From Acidobacteriota bacterium (lineage in GTDB: Bacteria; Acidobacteriota; Thermoanaerobaculia; Multivoradales; Multivoraceae), in assembly GCA_026708285.1 (NCBI GenBank), contig JAPOVF010000314.1, positions 1 through 42,552 of the forward strand: a stretch of DNA of 42,552 bases, written 5' to 3'. The translations under genes were made by a program, and so were the position numbers. Every line of letters starts with the position of its first letter. Position 1 is the stretch's first letter. Positions 23,275 through 29,934 of this stretch are shown here, piece after piece. The notes under the pieces are model-generated. The model was not told the origin of the DNA. It ran no database searches and was given only the letters and a program-made list of their open reading frames with translations.

Positions 23275-24678
23275 CTATCCGCGAGTGGGTCCGTCGTCGC
23301 GGCCGTGCGCTTGTTCGGCGATCGCGGGATCGTGAACCGCGTGGCCTTGGGCCTGGTTGGCGAAGCTGTCGGCGACGCTAAGGACGGCCTTGCGCTCGTC
23401 TGAACTGAGCGATTGGGCGTCGATCGCGTGGTTCTGCAGGTCGCCGCGAAGGCCGCGGAAGTCGGCCGTCTTCGGTGTGTAGGCGTTCTGCGAGGCGACC
23501 AAGTGGACGGCCTGGAGGTCGCGGATCAACTTCTCGGTCGGGCGGTCCTCGTTGCCGTTGCGGCGGAGGACGCCCAGCGCGGCATCGGCGGCGCGCGAGA
23601 TGTTCCCGTTGAAGCGGGTGGCGGCTTGCTGTTGTGCCGCTGCTGCCTGTAGAGCCTGAGTCGGATCGAGTTCTTCGCGTCGCTCAAGCTCCGGGCCGGG
23701 CTGACGGTCTTCAGCGTCGGCAGCGGGCTGCTGCGGGGGCTGTTGCTCGCGCTGTTCGATGCGCTCGCGCGCGGGCTCGATCAAGTACCGGGAGATCCGC
23801 TCCGCGTCGGCCGCCGCGCGGTAGATCTCCCTGGGGTCGTCTTCGAGAGCCTTTACCCAGCTAGCGACGTAGGCGGCGCTGTCGTTCTGGGGCTGGTGGC
23901 CCAGGCCGATCTTCTCGCCGGTCATCATCGCGGCGATCTCGGCGCGGAGCTCCTCCCTCGCGTACTCGGGGCTGCCGAACTTCTTGCCGAGGGTGTCGCG
24001 GTTGAGGCGATCGGGATGGCCGGTCGCGTGGCCGAGCTCGTGGATGGCGGTCTGGTAGTAGCTGCCGGTGCTGGGGAACTGGCCGGGTTCAGGCAGGACA
24101 ACTTCGTCGGTACGGACGTTGTAGTAGGCGCGGTCGCCGGCTTGGTGCTTGACGGTGACGCCGCTGGTCTCGATGATGGCGTCGGCTGCGGCGTGGCCCT
24201 CCCATTCGGGGGGAGCCGTGGCGGGCGGTCGCTCGGGGAGGCCGCCGGTCTGTTCGGCGTTGAAGACGGAGTAGGTGCGGACGAAGGGCTTGGGGCGTTC
24301 GAGGACGGTGTAGACCGGTTCGCCGGCATCGTTGAGCTTGGGATTTCCCTGGTCGTCCTTGGCGGGGACGAGCTTCGTGGTGGAGAAGAAGAGGATCTGA
24401 GTGGCCCGTTCGCCGCGTTCAACGTGGCCGCCTGCCTCCCTGATCTGGCGGTAGGTGGCCCATCGGTTGTCGGTGTAGCCCCTTGTCTGGGCGGCGACAC
24501 TGAGGTAGAGGCTGTTGCCTCCCGCGTAGCGTCGGCCGGTTGCGAGGTTCTCCGGAAGGGAGCGCTCGCCGGGCTTCCAGGGCTTCTGGAAGGGGGCGGT
24601 TCCCTCCTCCAGTTGGCGGATGATCTGGCGGGCGAACGTCTTGTGGTACTCGCCGACGCGGTCTTTGGAGGGGGCCAT
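23275..24678 (-). CDS. ardC: ArdC-like antirestriction protein with zincin-like domain
   Basis: A 467-residue protein of the ArdC family. Residues 8-140 are the ArdC N-terminal single-strand-DNA-binding domain (YHKTFARQIIRQLEEGTAPF, LPENLATGRRYAGGN). The zincin-like domain follows, with HELGHATGH at 213-221 and a downstream glutamate in REELRAEIAA. The C-terminal third is glutamine-rich and variable. ArdC proteins protect incoming plasmid DNA from host restriction and are often among the first genes to enter the recipient. Here it leads the transfer operon, after a small gene whose start is missing. Confidence 0.92.
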   Translation of the reverse strand: MAPSKDRVGEYHKTFARQIIRQLEEGTAPFQKPWKPGERSLPENLATGRRYAGGNSLYLSVAAQTRGYTDNRWATYRQIREAGGHVERGERATQILFFSTTKLVPAKDDQGNPKLNDAGEPVYTVLERPKPFVRTYSVFNAEQTGGLPERPPATAPPEWEGHAAADAIIETSGVTVKHQAGDRAYYNVRTDEVVLPEPGQFPSTGSYYQTAIHELGHATGHPDRLNRDTLGKKFGSPEYAREELRAEIAAMMTGEKIGLGHQPQNDSAAYVASWVKALEDDPREIYRAAADAERISRYLIEPARERIEQREQQPPQQPAADAEDRQPGPELERREELDPTQALQAAAAQQQAATRFNGNISRAADAALGVLRRNGNEDRPTEKLIRDLQAVHLVASQNAYTPKTADFRGLRGDLQNHAIDAQSLSSDERKAVLSVADSFANQAQGHAVHDPAIAEQAHGRDDGPTRG

Positions 24679-24679
24679 G

Positions 24680-24919
24680 TCAGAGGCCCGCCTCCATGTT
24701 GGCGTGGAGGAGGTCGGCGAACTCGGCGCTGCCGCCGGTATGATCGAGGAGGCCGAAGCGTTCGGCGAGATCCGGGGAGACAGCGACGAGGATGCCGGTC
24801 GAGAGCGAGGCGTTCAGCGCGGTGGCGAGACCTTCTTCGGTGAAGGCCTCGATTACCGGCTGGCCGTCGATGTCTTGGAGTTCGGTGTCTCCAGGTGCGA
24901 TAAAGTCGATTATCGCCGC
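24680..24919 (-). pseudogene. Small gene lacking its start, directly upstream of ardC
   Basis: A natural-looking minus-strand frame (IIDFIAPGDTELQDIDGQ, then ILVAVSPDLAERFGLLDH and ANMEAGL) ends in TGA one base before the ardC ATG. Upstream, it has neither an ATG/GTG/TTG start nor a ribosome site before it runs into antisense of the recombinase gene. A matching start (TTG ACG ATT ATC GAC TTT, with AGGAG seven bases before) lies at 28967 on the other strand, in the same frame. Joining the two would give a 79-residue protein. The function is unknown. Confidence 0.65.
24897..24917 (-). repeat. Recombination-site-like dyad next to the recombinase gene (inverted copy at 28969)
   Basis: GCGATAA-AGTCGA-TTATCGC (24897-24916) has perfect 7-bp inverted arms around a 6-bp spacer, the layout of a tyrosine-recombinase core site, and ends four bases before the recombinase ATG. 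The 21 bases match 28969-28989, in inverted orientation, at 18 positions, including the whole spacer. Confidence 0.5.
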
Positions 24920-25891
24920 ATGACTGTGCTGCTTGACCGCCCCGGGAGAGTTGTTCGTCGCGACCCTCAGGACTACCCGGAGGTGCTACGCCAAGCCGGT
25001 CCCGCCGCTCTCTTTGCCGCCGACGAGTTCTTTACGGCGAAGCTCCGAAACGCTCACACGCGTCGGGCCTACAAGCGTCCCGTGATGCTCTTCCTCGAGT
25101 GGTGTAGGGATCAGCAGCTAGACCTGCGTTCCGTGTCGCCAGGCGACGCCGCCAGGTTCATCGACAGTCTCAGTTCTGTCTCAGTCCAGAAGCTCGCGAT
25201 AGCGGCCCTACGCCAGTTCTTCGATGTGCTCGTGACTCGCCATGCGGCGATGCTGAACCCGTTTCGCTCTGTCCGCGGGCCGCGCCGCGATACGCGTGAG
25301 GGCAAGACGCCCGAGATCACAGTCCCTCAAGCTCGGCAGCTCCTCGACTCCCTCGACAGTGCTCGTCCAGTCGGGCTCCGCGATCGCGCGATCCTAGGTA
25401 CATTGACCTACACGGGCCAGCGCGTCGGCGCACTCGCCCGACTCCGCCTTCAGGATCTCCGTGACTACGGAGATCGGCGATCGTTCACCTTTCGGGAGAA
25501 GCGTGGCAAGGAACGCGAGATACCCCTCCGGTTCGACCTCGATCGCTGGATCTGCGAGTACATGGCGGCTGCGGTGCCTGCAGGCGATCCGAAGACTGCC
25601 CCACTCTTTCGGACTGTGTCTCCCACCACCGCTACAGGTTTCACGAGTCGTGGCGTTCGGCCGTGGACGATCCGCACGCTTCTCAAACGTCGCCTCCGCG
25701 ACGCCGGCTTACCCGAGATCATCACGCCGCACAGTTTCCGGGTCATGGTAGTCACCGATCTCCTGAGTCAGGGCGTGCCGATTGAAGAGGTCCAGTATCT
25801 CGCGGGCCATTCCCACCCCTCTACCACGCAGGTCTACGACCGTCGCGGCCGCCGCGTCACCCGCAACCTCGTCGAACGCATCTCCGTCTGA
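24920..25891 (+). CDS. Tyrosine recombinase (XerC/D or integrase type)
   Basis: A 323-residue site-specific recombinase. The N-terminal SAM-like DNA-binding domain spans about 30-110 (AHTRRAYKRPVMLFLEWC). The catalytic domain has all expected residues: Arg168 in YTGQRVGAL, Lys194 in EKRGKEREIPL, His271-x-x-Arg274 in HSFR, His297 in LAGHSHP and nucleophile Tyr306 in TTQVYDRR. The ATG at 24920 gives a normal XerC-like length; the frame opens 300 bases earlier, but that part is antisense to the small gene upstream of ardC. No ribosome site is clear. A dyad lies directly before the start, as expected for an attachment or inversion site. Confidence 0.9.
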   Translation: MTVLLDRPGRVVRRDPQDYPEVLRQAGPAALFAADEFFTAKLRNAHTRRAYKRPVMLFLEWCRDQQLDLRSVSPGDAARFIDSLSSVSVQKLAIAALRQFFDVLVTRHAAMLNPFRSVRGPRRDTREGKTPEITVPQARQLLDSLDSARPVGLRDRAILGTLTYTGQRVGALARLRLQDLRDYGDRRSFTFREKRGKEREIPLRFDLDRWICEYMAAAVPAGDPKTAPLFRTVSPTTATGFTSRGVRPWTIRTLLKRRLRDAGLPEIITPHSFRVMVVTDLLSQGVPIEEVQYLAGHSHPSTTQVYDRRGRRVTRNLVERISV

Positions 25892-26341
25892 CGAACACCC
25901 GAGAGCGAGAGCCAATGGCCTCACGCCCCCCAGGACACCCGCAGAAGACGATCCGCCTAGGAGCCCGCGTGTAAGGGTGCTCTCCTCGAGTATCTGGCGG
26001 CAAGCCTGGTGCTCCCTAGGCAAACCTTGGTCGCGTGGCCGAAGAAGGGAGGGCCGACCTGGGACGGAGACGCTGCGAGCGTCGTCTCGGAGCAAGGAGT
26101 CGTCCGAGGTCGCCCTCCCTACTGACTTAGACGCAACGACCGCCGCAGTCTTCGCTTCCTGGGCGGCCATGGGCTGGATTCTCCCGGCCCGATCTCTGGA
26201 GAAGGTCGCGGCGGCCGGGAAGCTGCCGCAACCGAGCAGCTGGTTTCAGCCGCGCGGCGAGGCGATCGAGGAGTACACACCCCTGGCACCGCACCGCAAG
26301 CGGAGATCGAGCCGGGAACGGCCGTCTAGGGCGGCCGCGAC
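25892..26341. other. Noncoding region with long hairpin; possible gene remnant
   Basis: No intact gene is evident. The first part leads to a long hairpin (26046-26120). From about 26106 a plus-strand frame reads naturally for 70 codons (FASWAAMGWILPARSLEK, LPQPSSWFQPRGEAIEEY), without a clear start, and may be the remains of a gene. Confidence 0.35.
26046..26120. other. Long, nearly continuous hairpin; possible structured RNA or replication signal
   Basis: AGGGAGGGCCGACCT (26046-26060) pairs with AGGTCGCCCTCCCT (26107-26120), with one bulged base. After one mismatch, GGACG (26062-26066) pairs with CGTCC (26101-26105). Inside, ACGCT-GCG-AGCGT (26070-26082) forms a tight hairpin, with a further GAG/CTC closure. 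There is no T-run. Candidate roles are a counter-transcribed RNA controlling repA, a single-strand origin, or a recombination site for the nearby recombinase. Confidence 0.5.
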
Positions 26342-26572
26342 TCATTCCGTCTCCCTTCCTTCGCGAGAACCTCCGTTCGTTGTTCCGCCGCCGAACCTTC
26401 TGCCGTCAAGGCCATGCTTGGTGCCATCAGCCCCACGCCCAACCACATGAGCCAACACGAGCAAGAGCGTCTCGTCCGTCCGCCATCGGTCACCTGGGCC
26501 GGGGATCATCGCTCCGACCATCCCTGTACCGAGTACGCCTATCACTCCCAGCACTACGAGCACCTCGATCAT
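26342..26572 (-). CDS. Small membrane protein, second of a coupled pair
   Basis: A 76-residue protein with a single N-terminal membrane helix (IEVLVVLGVIGVLGTGMVGAM) and a polar, glycine-rich tail. Its ATG overlaps the stop of the preceding micro-gene as ATGA (26569-26572). The tail from about residue 50 is low in complexity, so the true end or function is uncertain. It lies downstream of repA and the repeats on the same strand. Confidence 0.45.
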   Translation of the reverse strand: MIEVLVVLGVIGVLGTGMVGAMIPGPGDRWRTDETLLLVLAHVVGRGADGTKHGLDGRRFGGGTTNGGSREGRETE

Positions 26573-26685
26573 CTTGCGCAAGACCCCGCCACCAGCAGCG
26601 CCCCAACCAAGACGTAGAGCACGCCCACCGCGATCGCCACTACGACAATCCCGGCGCGATCCGCGGACGGCAGCCACCCCAACAT
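26569..26685 (-). CDS. Micro-membrane protein, first of a coupled pair
   Basis: A 38-residue protein, MLGWLPSADRAGIVV..., that is essentially one membrane helix (GIVVVAIAVGVLYVLVGALL) ending SCAR. It overlaps the next start by ATGA. Such tiny hydrophobic peptides next to replication genes can be toxins or channel-like regulators, but nothing in the sequence proves this. There is no strong ribosome site. Confidence 0.4.
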   Translation of the reverse strand: MLGWLPSADRAGIVVVAIAVGVLYVLVGALLVAGSCAR

Positions 26686-26812
26686 CAGCCATTCGCCCCG
26701 CCACTTCGTGGCCGATTCGGCTCGCTCTCCAGGCGCTCCATCCGCCTCGGCGCCGGCGTACGCCCCACGATTGCTCTCAGAGATCCCAAGCCTCGGGCTT
26801 CCACGACTCCCG

Positions 26813-26897
26813 TCGCTGAAAACGTACACCAGAGATCGTGCCTTGGTCGCTGAAAACGTACACCCAAAGCGGTGATCCTTCGCTGAAAACGTACACC
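26813..26897. repeat. Three exact 18-bp direct repeats next to repA (iteron-like)
   Basis: TCGCTGAAAACGTACACC starts at 26813, 26847 and 26880, that is every 33-34 bases, about three helical turns. It lies 110 bases downstream of the repA stop. Spacing and identity fit iterons bound by a plasmid initiator. On the other strand each reads TGTACGTTTTCAGCGA, which also looks like multiple end repeats of some IS21-family elements; no partner end or transposase is present. Confidence 0.75.
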
Positions 26898-27010
26898 TAC
26901 CAAGTAGATCCAACTAGACCTACCTAGCAAGTAGCAGCACGATGCACCTGCGGAAGACGACCACGCGACTGGCTATCTGCAAGAACCACAGAGGGGAGAG
27001 AGAGCCCGCG

Positions 27011-28024
27011 CTACCGCGCTACACGACTCCGTCGCGCCGGGATCTTCGGCGTGGTCGGTCCGATCACCAGCGCTCCTGCCCGGTTCTTGTGTCCTCGTCG
27101 GCCAGCTTCCACGCGGTAGTTCAGCCTTGGCCAGACGGCTTTGATCTTCCGTAGCTCCCGCAACGCTCGTCGACGGAACATCTGCACCTCGTTCTTGTCG
27201 TACTGCTCGCTCGGTTGGTCCGCGAACTGTCGATAGAGCACCGGCCAAGTGATCCGTCGTGGCCGGTCCAGACTGAACGTCGCGTAGGTGAGCCACAGGT
27301 AGAGGTCGAGTCCCAGGGGGCACCGCCGCAGCGCTCTGAGCGTCGCCATGTCCACCGGAACCGGCCGACGGAGAATCTCCGCGAAGAAGCCGCTCCCGAG
27401 ACGAACCGTGCTCCCCCACATGCTCGGTGTCTCGGGTGATTCCACTTGCCACCAGAGCTCCGACCGGTCCGCGATCATCGACGCCACGCTTCGCGTGAAT
27501 CCCTCCCGCTCATAGCTCAGCCGGATCGACGCGTTGAAGAGCCGTTCGATCTGATCCCGGAGCCGCGTCCGATCCCCGCGAACGCCCCCGCTCCTGCTAG
27601 TGATCCCCAGCTCCCGCATGAACTCCGCGAGCGTCGCGCCCAGCCGCAGTCTCGCGGACTGGGTCCTCACAACTTCGGTGCAGATCCACGCCAGTAGCAG
27701 GCGTGGGAGCGTGCCGAACGGTAGGCCTGGTTGGCCCGTCGCCGTCACGATCATTGTGTACGGCCCGTTCCTTCGTATGAACTGCCGCTCGTTTCCTCGG
27801 TTTCGACGCGGAAGGGCGCAGAGCGTCAACAGTCGCGCCATGAAGGCCACTTCGACGTGGTCGTACCGCTCTAGGCCACTTTGTCTAGTCGCGGGTAGCC
27901 GCCGAAGCCCCCTTGAGAGCCGGCGCTCGTTCGTCAACACGACTGATAGGGGTCTCATGTGTAGGCCTTCCACCTGGGCGCTCGGCCGAACCATGACCGT
28001 TGCGCGGCTGGCCCAGGCGGACAC
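27011..28024 (-). CDS. repA: Plasmid replication initiator, RepA type
   Basis: About 337 residues from the GTG at 28024, which has an AAGGGG ribosome site; an ATG at 27958 is an alternative. The segment RNGPYTMIVTA, then GLPFGTLPRLLLAWICTEVV and LGATLAEFMRELGI, is typical of the plasmid-encoded RepA C-terminal family (PF04796). Later come RLFNASIRLSY and CPLGLDLYLWLTYA, also family features. Such proteins bind the origin and start replication. The 18-bp repeats downstream are the natural binding candidate. It is divergent from the primase, with a shared promoter region. Confidence 0.88.
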   Translation of the reverse strand: MSAWASRATVMVRPSAQVEGLHMRPLSVVLTNERRLSRGLRRLPATRQSGLERYDHVEVAFMARLLTLCALPRRNRGNERQFIRRNGPYTMIVTATGQPGLPFGTLPRLLLAWICTEVVRTQSARLRLGATLAEFMRELGITSRSGGVRGDRTRLRDQIERLFNASIRLSYEREGFTRSVASMIADRSELWWQVESPETPSMWGSTVRLGSGFFAEILRRPVPVDMATLRALRRCPLGLDLYLWLTYATFSLDRPRRITWPVLYRQFADQPSEQYDKNEVQMFRRRALRELRKIKAVWPRLNYRVEAGRRGHKNRAGALVIGPTTPKIPARRSRVAR

Positions 28025-28040
28025 TTCGCCCCTTTCTCTC

Positions 28041-28076
28041 TTGCGAGGCGAGGTGATGTGTGATAATCATGTTATC
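28041..28076 (+). promoter_or_regulatory. Promoter and dyad operator for the primase gene
   Basis: TGTGATAAT (28059-28067) is an extended -10 box, with TTGCGA (28041-28046) as a weak -35. The -10 lies inside the dyad GATAA-TCATG-TTATC (28062-28076), so a repressor bound there would block transcription. A start point near 28074 would favour the ATG at 28087. Confidence 0.45.
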
Positions 28077-28950
28077 CAACTTCACCATGAGAACTCAGGG
28101 TTCATCCGCTGCGTACGTCCACGTGCTCTTTGAACCGGTTGACTACGTCGCCGTTCTCGCCGTCTCTCGCGGAGTCCCGAAGCGGCCGGCGGTTCTTCAG
28201 CGGATCGTAGTCGCTGGTCGTGTCGCGGGCGAGCGCTATCAAGCCTGGCTGCGCCACCTGAACGCCCAGGGGTACGACCTCTTCCTCGGAGTGAACCCAG
28301 TGGATCCGGTTCGGGGGAGGCGCGAGAAACAAGACATCGCCGAGGTTCGGCGCCTCCAGCTTGACCTCGATGCCGACGGGGCGAACTCCCTTCAGCGCCT
28401 CCTCGCAGACGTTGAGTCGAGGCGCCTTCCGCCGCCAGCAGTCGTAGTTCGCAGCTCTCTCCGCAACTACCAAGTGCTCTGGCACACGACGCGAAAGGCC
28501 TGGACACAGCGGCAAGCCGAGGACGCTATGGGGCGCTTAGCTGATCGCTACGCAGGCGATCATTCCGTGGCCGACGTGGCGCGCGTCATGCGCTTTCCCG
28601 GTTTCCGCAACAAGAAGCCGGGCCGTAAGAACGCCCTTGCGACTTGGACGGACTACGGCGGCGACTCGGTCGATCCGGCGAGCTTCGGTCACCTGCCAGC
28701 CAGCGACGTCCGGGTCAGGTCCAATCCGCAGCCCGCAGGCCGACGTATGGCGGTCCCTAGCGGCATCAGCCAGAGCGAGCGCGATTGGGCGTTTGTGCGC
28801 GACCGTCTGCGGAAAGGCGCTGATCGCGGTGCCCTAGTCGCCATCCTCGAGCAACGCCGTCAGGACAAGTTCAACCCGGCCGACTATGCGTCTCGGACCG
28901 TGCGGAAAGCCGCTGAGAGTCTTCAGCTTGACAGTCAACCTGCGCGCTGA
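28060..28950 (+). CDS. RepB-type DNA primase (archaeo-eukaryotic primase fold)
   Basis: Up to 296 residues. The listed start is a GTG; ATGs at 28069 and 28087 are alternatives, and the promoter position favours 28087. Characteristic segments are GYDLFLGVNPVDPVRG, the metal-binding LQLDLDADG (residues about 99-107), VRSSLRNYQVLWHTTR and ADVARVMRFPGFRNKKPG, all typical of the RepB-like primase family (PF16793) of phages and plasmids. It would prime DNA synthesis of the element, either in replication or after entry as single strand. A TTG start with a good ribosome site follows 16 bases after its stop. Confidence 0.88.
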   Translation: MIIMLSNFTMRTQGSSAAYVHVLFEPVDYVAVLAVSRGVPKRPAVLQRIVVAGRVAGERYQAWLRHLNAQGYDLFLGVNPVDPVRGRREKQDIAEVRRLQLDLDADGANSLQRLLADVESRRLPPPAVVVRSSLRNYQVLWHTTRKAWTQRQAEDAMGRLADRYAGDHSVADVARVMRFPGFRNKKPGRKNALATWTDYGGDSVDPASFGHLPASDVRVRSNPQPAGRRMAVPSGISQSERDWAFVRDRLRKGADRGALVAILEQRRQDKFNPADYASRTVRKAAESLQLDSQPAR

Positions 28951-28966
28951 CGAAAGGAGCCAACCT

Positions 28967-29119
28967 TTGACGATTATCGACTTTCTCGCTGCTACTCAAG
29001 CCGGAACCCCGCGTCGAGCCGGTTCTCAAGGGCGTGGGGCAGGGTGCCGTTTCGTGCGGGGCGATCTGGCTGGAACGGGGACGGGCAGCGGCGTTGAGCC
29101 CACCAGGCTTGGCTGGTGA
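28967..29119 (+). pseudogene. Displaced start of a small gene behind the primase
   Basis: AGGAG (28955-28959) sits seven bases before TTG ACG ATT ATC GAC TTT. The frame gives MTIIDFLAATQAGT and then turns into low-quality sequence, stopping after 51 codons. The first six codons align, in frame, with the start-less gene fragment at 24680-24919. It most likely marks the original start of that gene, separated from it by rearrangement. Alternatively it is a genuine 50-residue gene. Confidence 0.5.
28969..28989 (+). repeat. Inverted counterpart of the site at 24897-24917
   Basis: GACGATTATCGACTTTCTCGC matches the complement of 24897-24917 at 18 of 21 bases. The 6-bp spacer (AGTCGA on the other strand) is identical, while the arms are less symmetrical (4 of 7 pairs) than at the recombinase-side site. 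Confidence 0.5.
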
Positions 29120-29252
29120 GCCACCAACGCAGGGCTTTCCTGTGCCGATCGCCAATCTCGCGCTTGTCGCCTTCGATCCGAGTACAGGAGACTAGGGTCC
29201 GACGCGTCGTGGAGCGAGAAACCAGAACGGGATAGACGATTCGATCCAGCAT
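28992..29252 (-). CDS. Hypothetical protein, basic
   Basis: An 86-residue basic protein beginning MLDRIVYPVLVSRSTTRR, with tryptophan-rich RWWLTSQAWWAQRR in the middle. The ATG at 29252 has an AGGAGG ribosome site, which is half of a TCCTCC-TT-GGAGGA dyad (29266-29279). The codon pattern is fair in the first 50 codons. No family is recognised and it may be only partly real. Confidence 0.35.
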   Translation of the reverse strand: MLDRIVYPVLVSRSTTRRTLVSCTRIEGDKREIGDRHRKALRWWLTSQAWWAQRRCPSPFQPDRPARNGTLPHALENRLDAGFRLE

Positions 29253-29562
29253 GGCGGCCGTCCTCCTTGGAGGAGAGGCCTAGCGCCCGAATTGGCGCCG
29301 GGCCGTCTGTCACCGCCACGTGCAGACATGGAAGGTCCCGCCTATTAGCCGGCTTCGGGAGCTACCCGCCGCCTCTTAGGGGGCTCATGTACTGGGCAGA
29401 CAACCCGAGATCGGCGCCTGCGCTGCGGTCACAGACTGCCAAGTCTACCTGTTCAAGCCCAGGCGAGGGCGGAGGACACTAGCTGTGAGGGTGTTGCTCG
29501 TCGGTCGGGACGTGCCATGAGCTCATCCCTTGCTGCGGAGGGGGTGATCGCGGCGCGGGTGC
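29253..29562. other. 300 bp without a convincing gene
   Basis: Apart from the small dyad carrying a ribosome site at 29266-29279, I see no gene, known RNA or promoter. Confidence 0.35.
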
Positions 29563-29712
29563 CTACTCGGTCAGCTTGCTGAGGGCGATCTGGTCGTTGA
29601 GGCCGAATCGCCGGGTCGCGTTCCGTAGACCTGCATCCTCAAGATCGATGAATCCGCAAACGAGGCTGCGCTGTGCCTCTCCTAGCGTGCCGATTGTGCG
29701 AAAGACCAAAGT
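29563..29712 (-). pseudogene. Decayed relative of the conjugation-associated gene at 7552-7806
   Basis: The minus-strand frame ends NATRRFGLNDQIALSKLTE and a TAG, matching TTRSFGLNDLLVLSKLADQ of the intact protein. Upstream it continues as IGTLGEAQRSLVCGFIDLEDAGL, which does not match, and there is no standard start. It overlaps the promoter of the next gene. It is probably a leftover from an earlier element with the same transfer module. Confidence 0.55.
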
Positions 29713-29718
29713 TTGGTG

Positions 29719-29734
29719 TATAACCGTCTAGTTA
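29719..29734 (+). promoter_or_regulatory. -10 box and dyad, probable leaderless start
   Basis: TATAAC (29719-29724) ends nine bases before the ATG at 29734, where transcription would begin, so the mRNA may have no leader; no ribosome site is present. ATAAC-CGTCTA-GTTAT (29720-29735) is a dyad covering the -10 and the start, as expected for self-repression. Confidence 0.45.
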
Positions 29735-29934
29735 TGGAAAAACGACTCCTGCGACGGGACGAAGTAATGGACCTACTACAAATCTCAGAGGCGACTTTGT
29801 ATCGCTGGCAACGGGAGGGTCTACTCCCGCAGCCCCTCAGTCTCGGTCCTCGATCGAAGCGGTGGCCACTGGACGAGCTTGAGGCGTTCATCGCCGGGAA
29901 ACGGCATAGGAGCGACGACCTTCGCCGCAAGTGA
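29734..29934 (+). CDS. AlpA/MerR-like helix-turn-helix regulator or excisionase
   Basis: A 66-residue DNA-binding protein: LLRRDEVMDLLQISEATLYRW, then REGLLPQPLSLGPRSKRWPLDELEAFI. This is the compact winged-helix pattern of AlpA-type regulators and excisionases of P4-like elements. They switch integrase genes on or assist excision. Here the matching P4-type integrases are only relics (30.8 and 36.7 kb), but the regulator itself looks intact. The start is chosen at the ATG at 29734 because the -10 box lies directly upstream. Confidence 0.8.
   Translation: MEKRLLRRDEVMDLLQISEATLYRWQREGLLPQPLSLGPRSKRWPLDELEAFIAGKRHRSDDLRRK

Noticed and set aside
26813-26897. Complete IS21-family element suggested by the 18-bp repeats
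   Set aside because: No IstA/IstB-like gene and no opposite-facing copies of the repeat were seen in the window.
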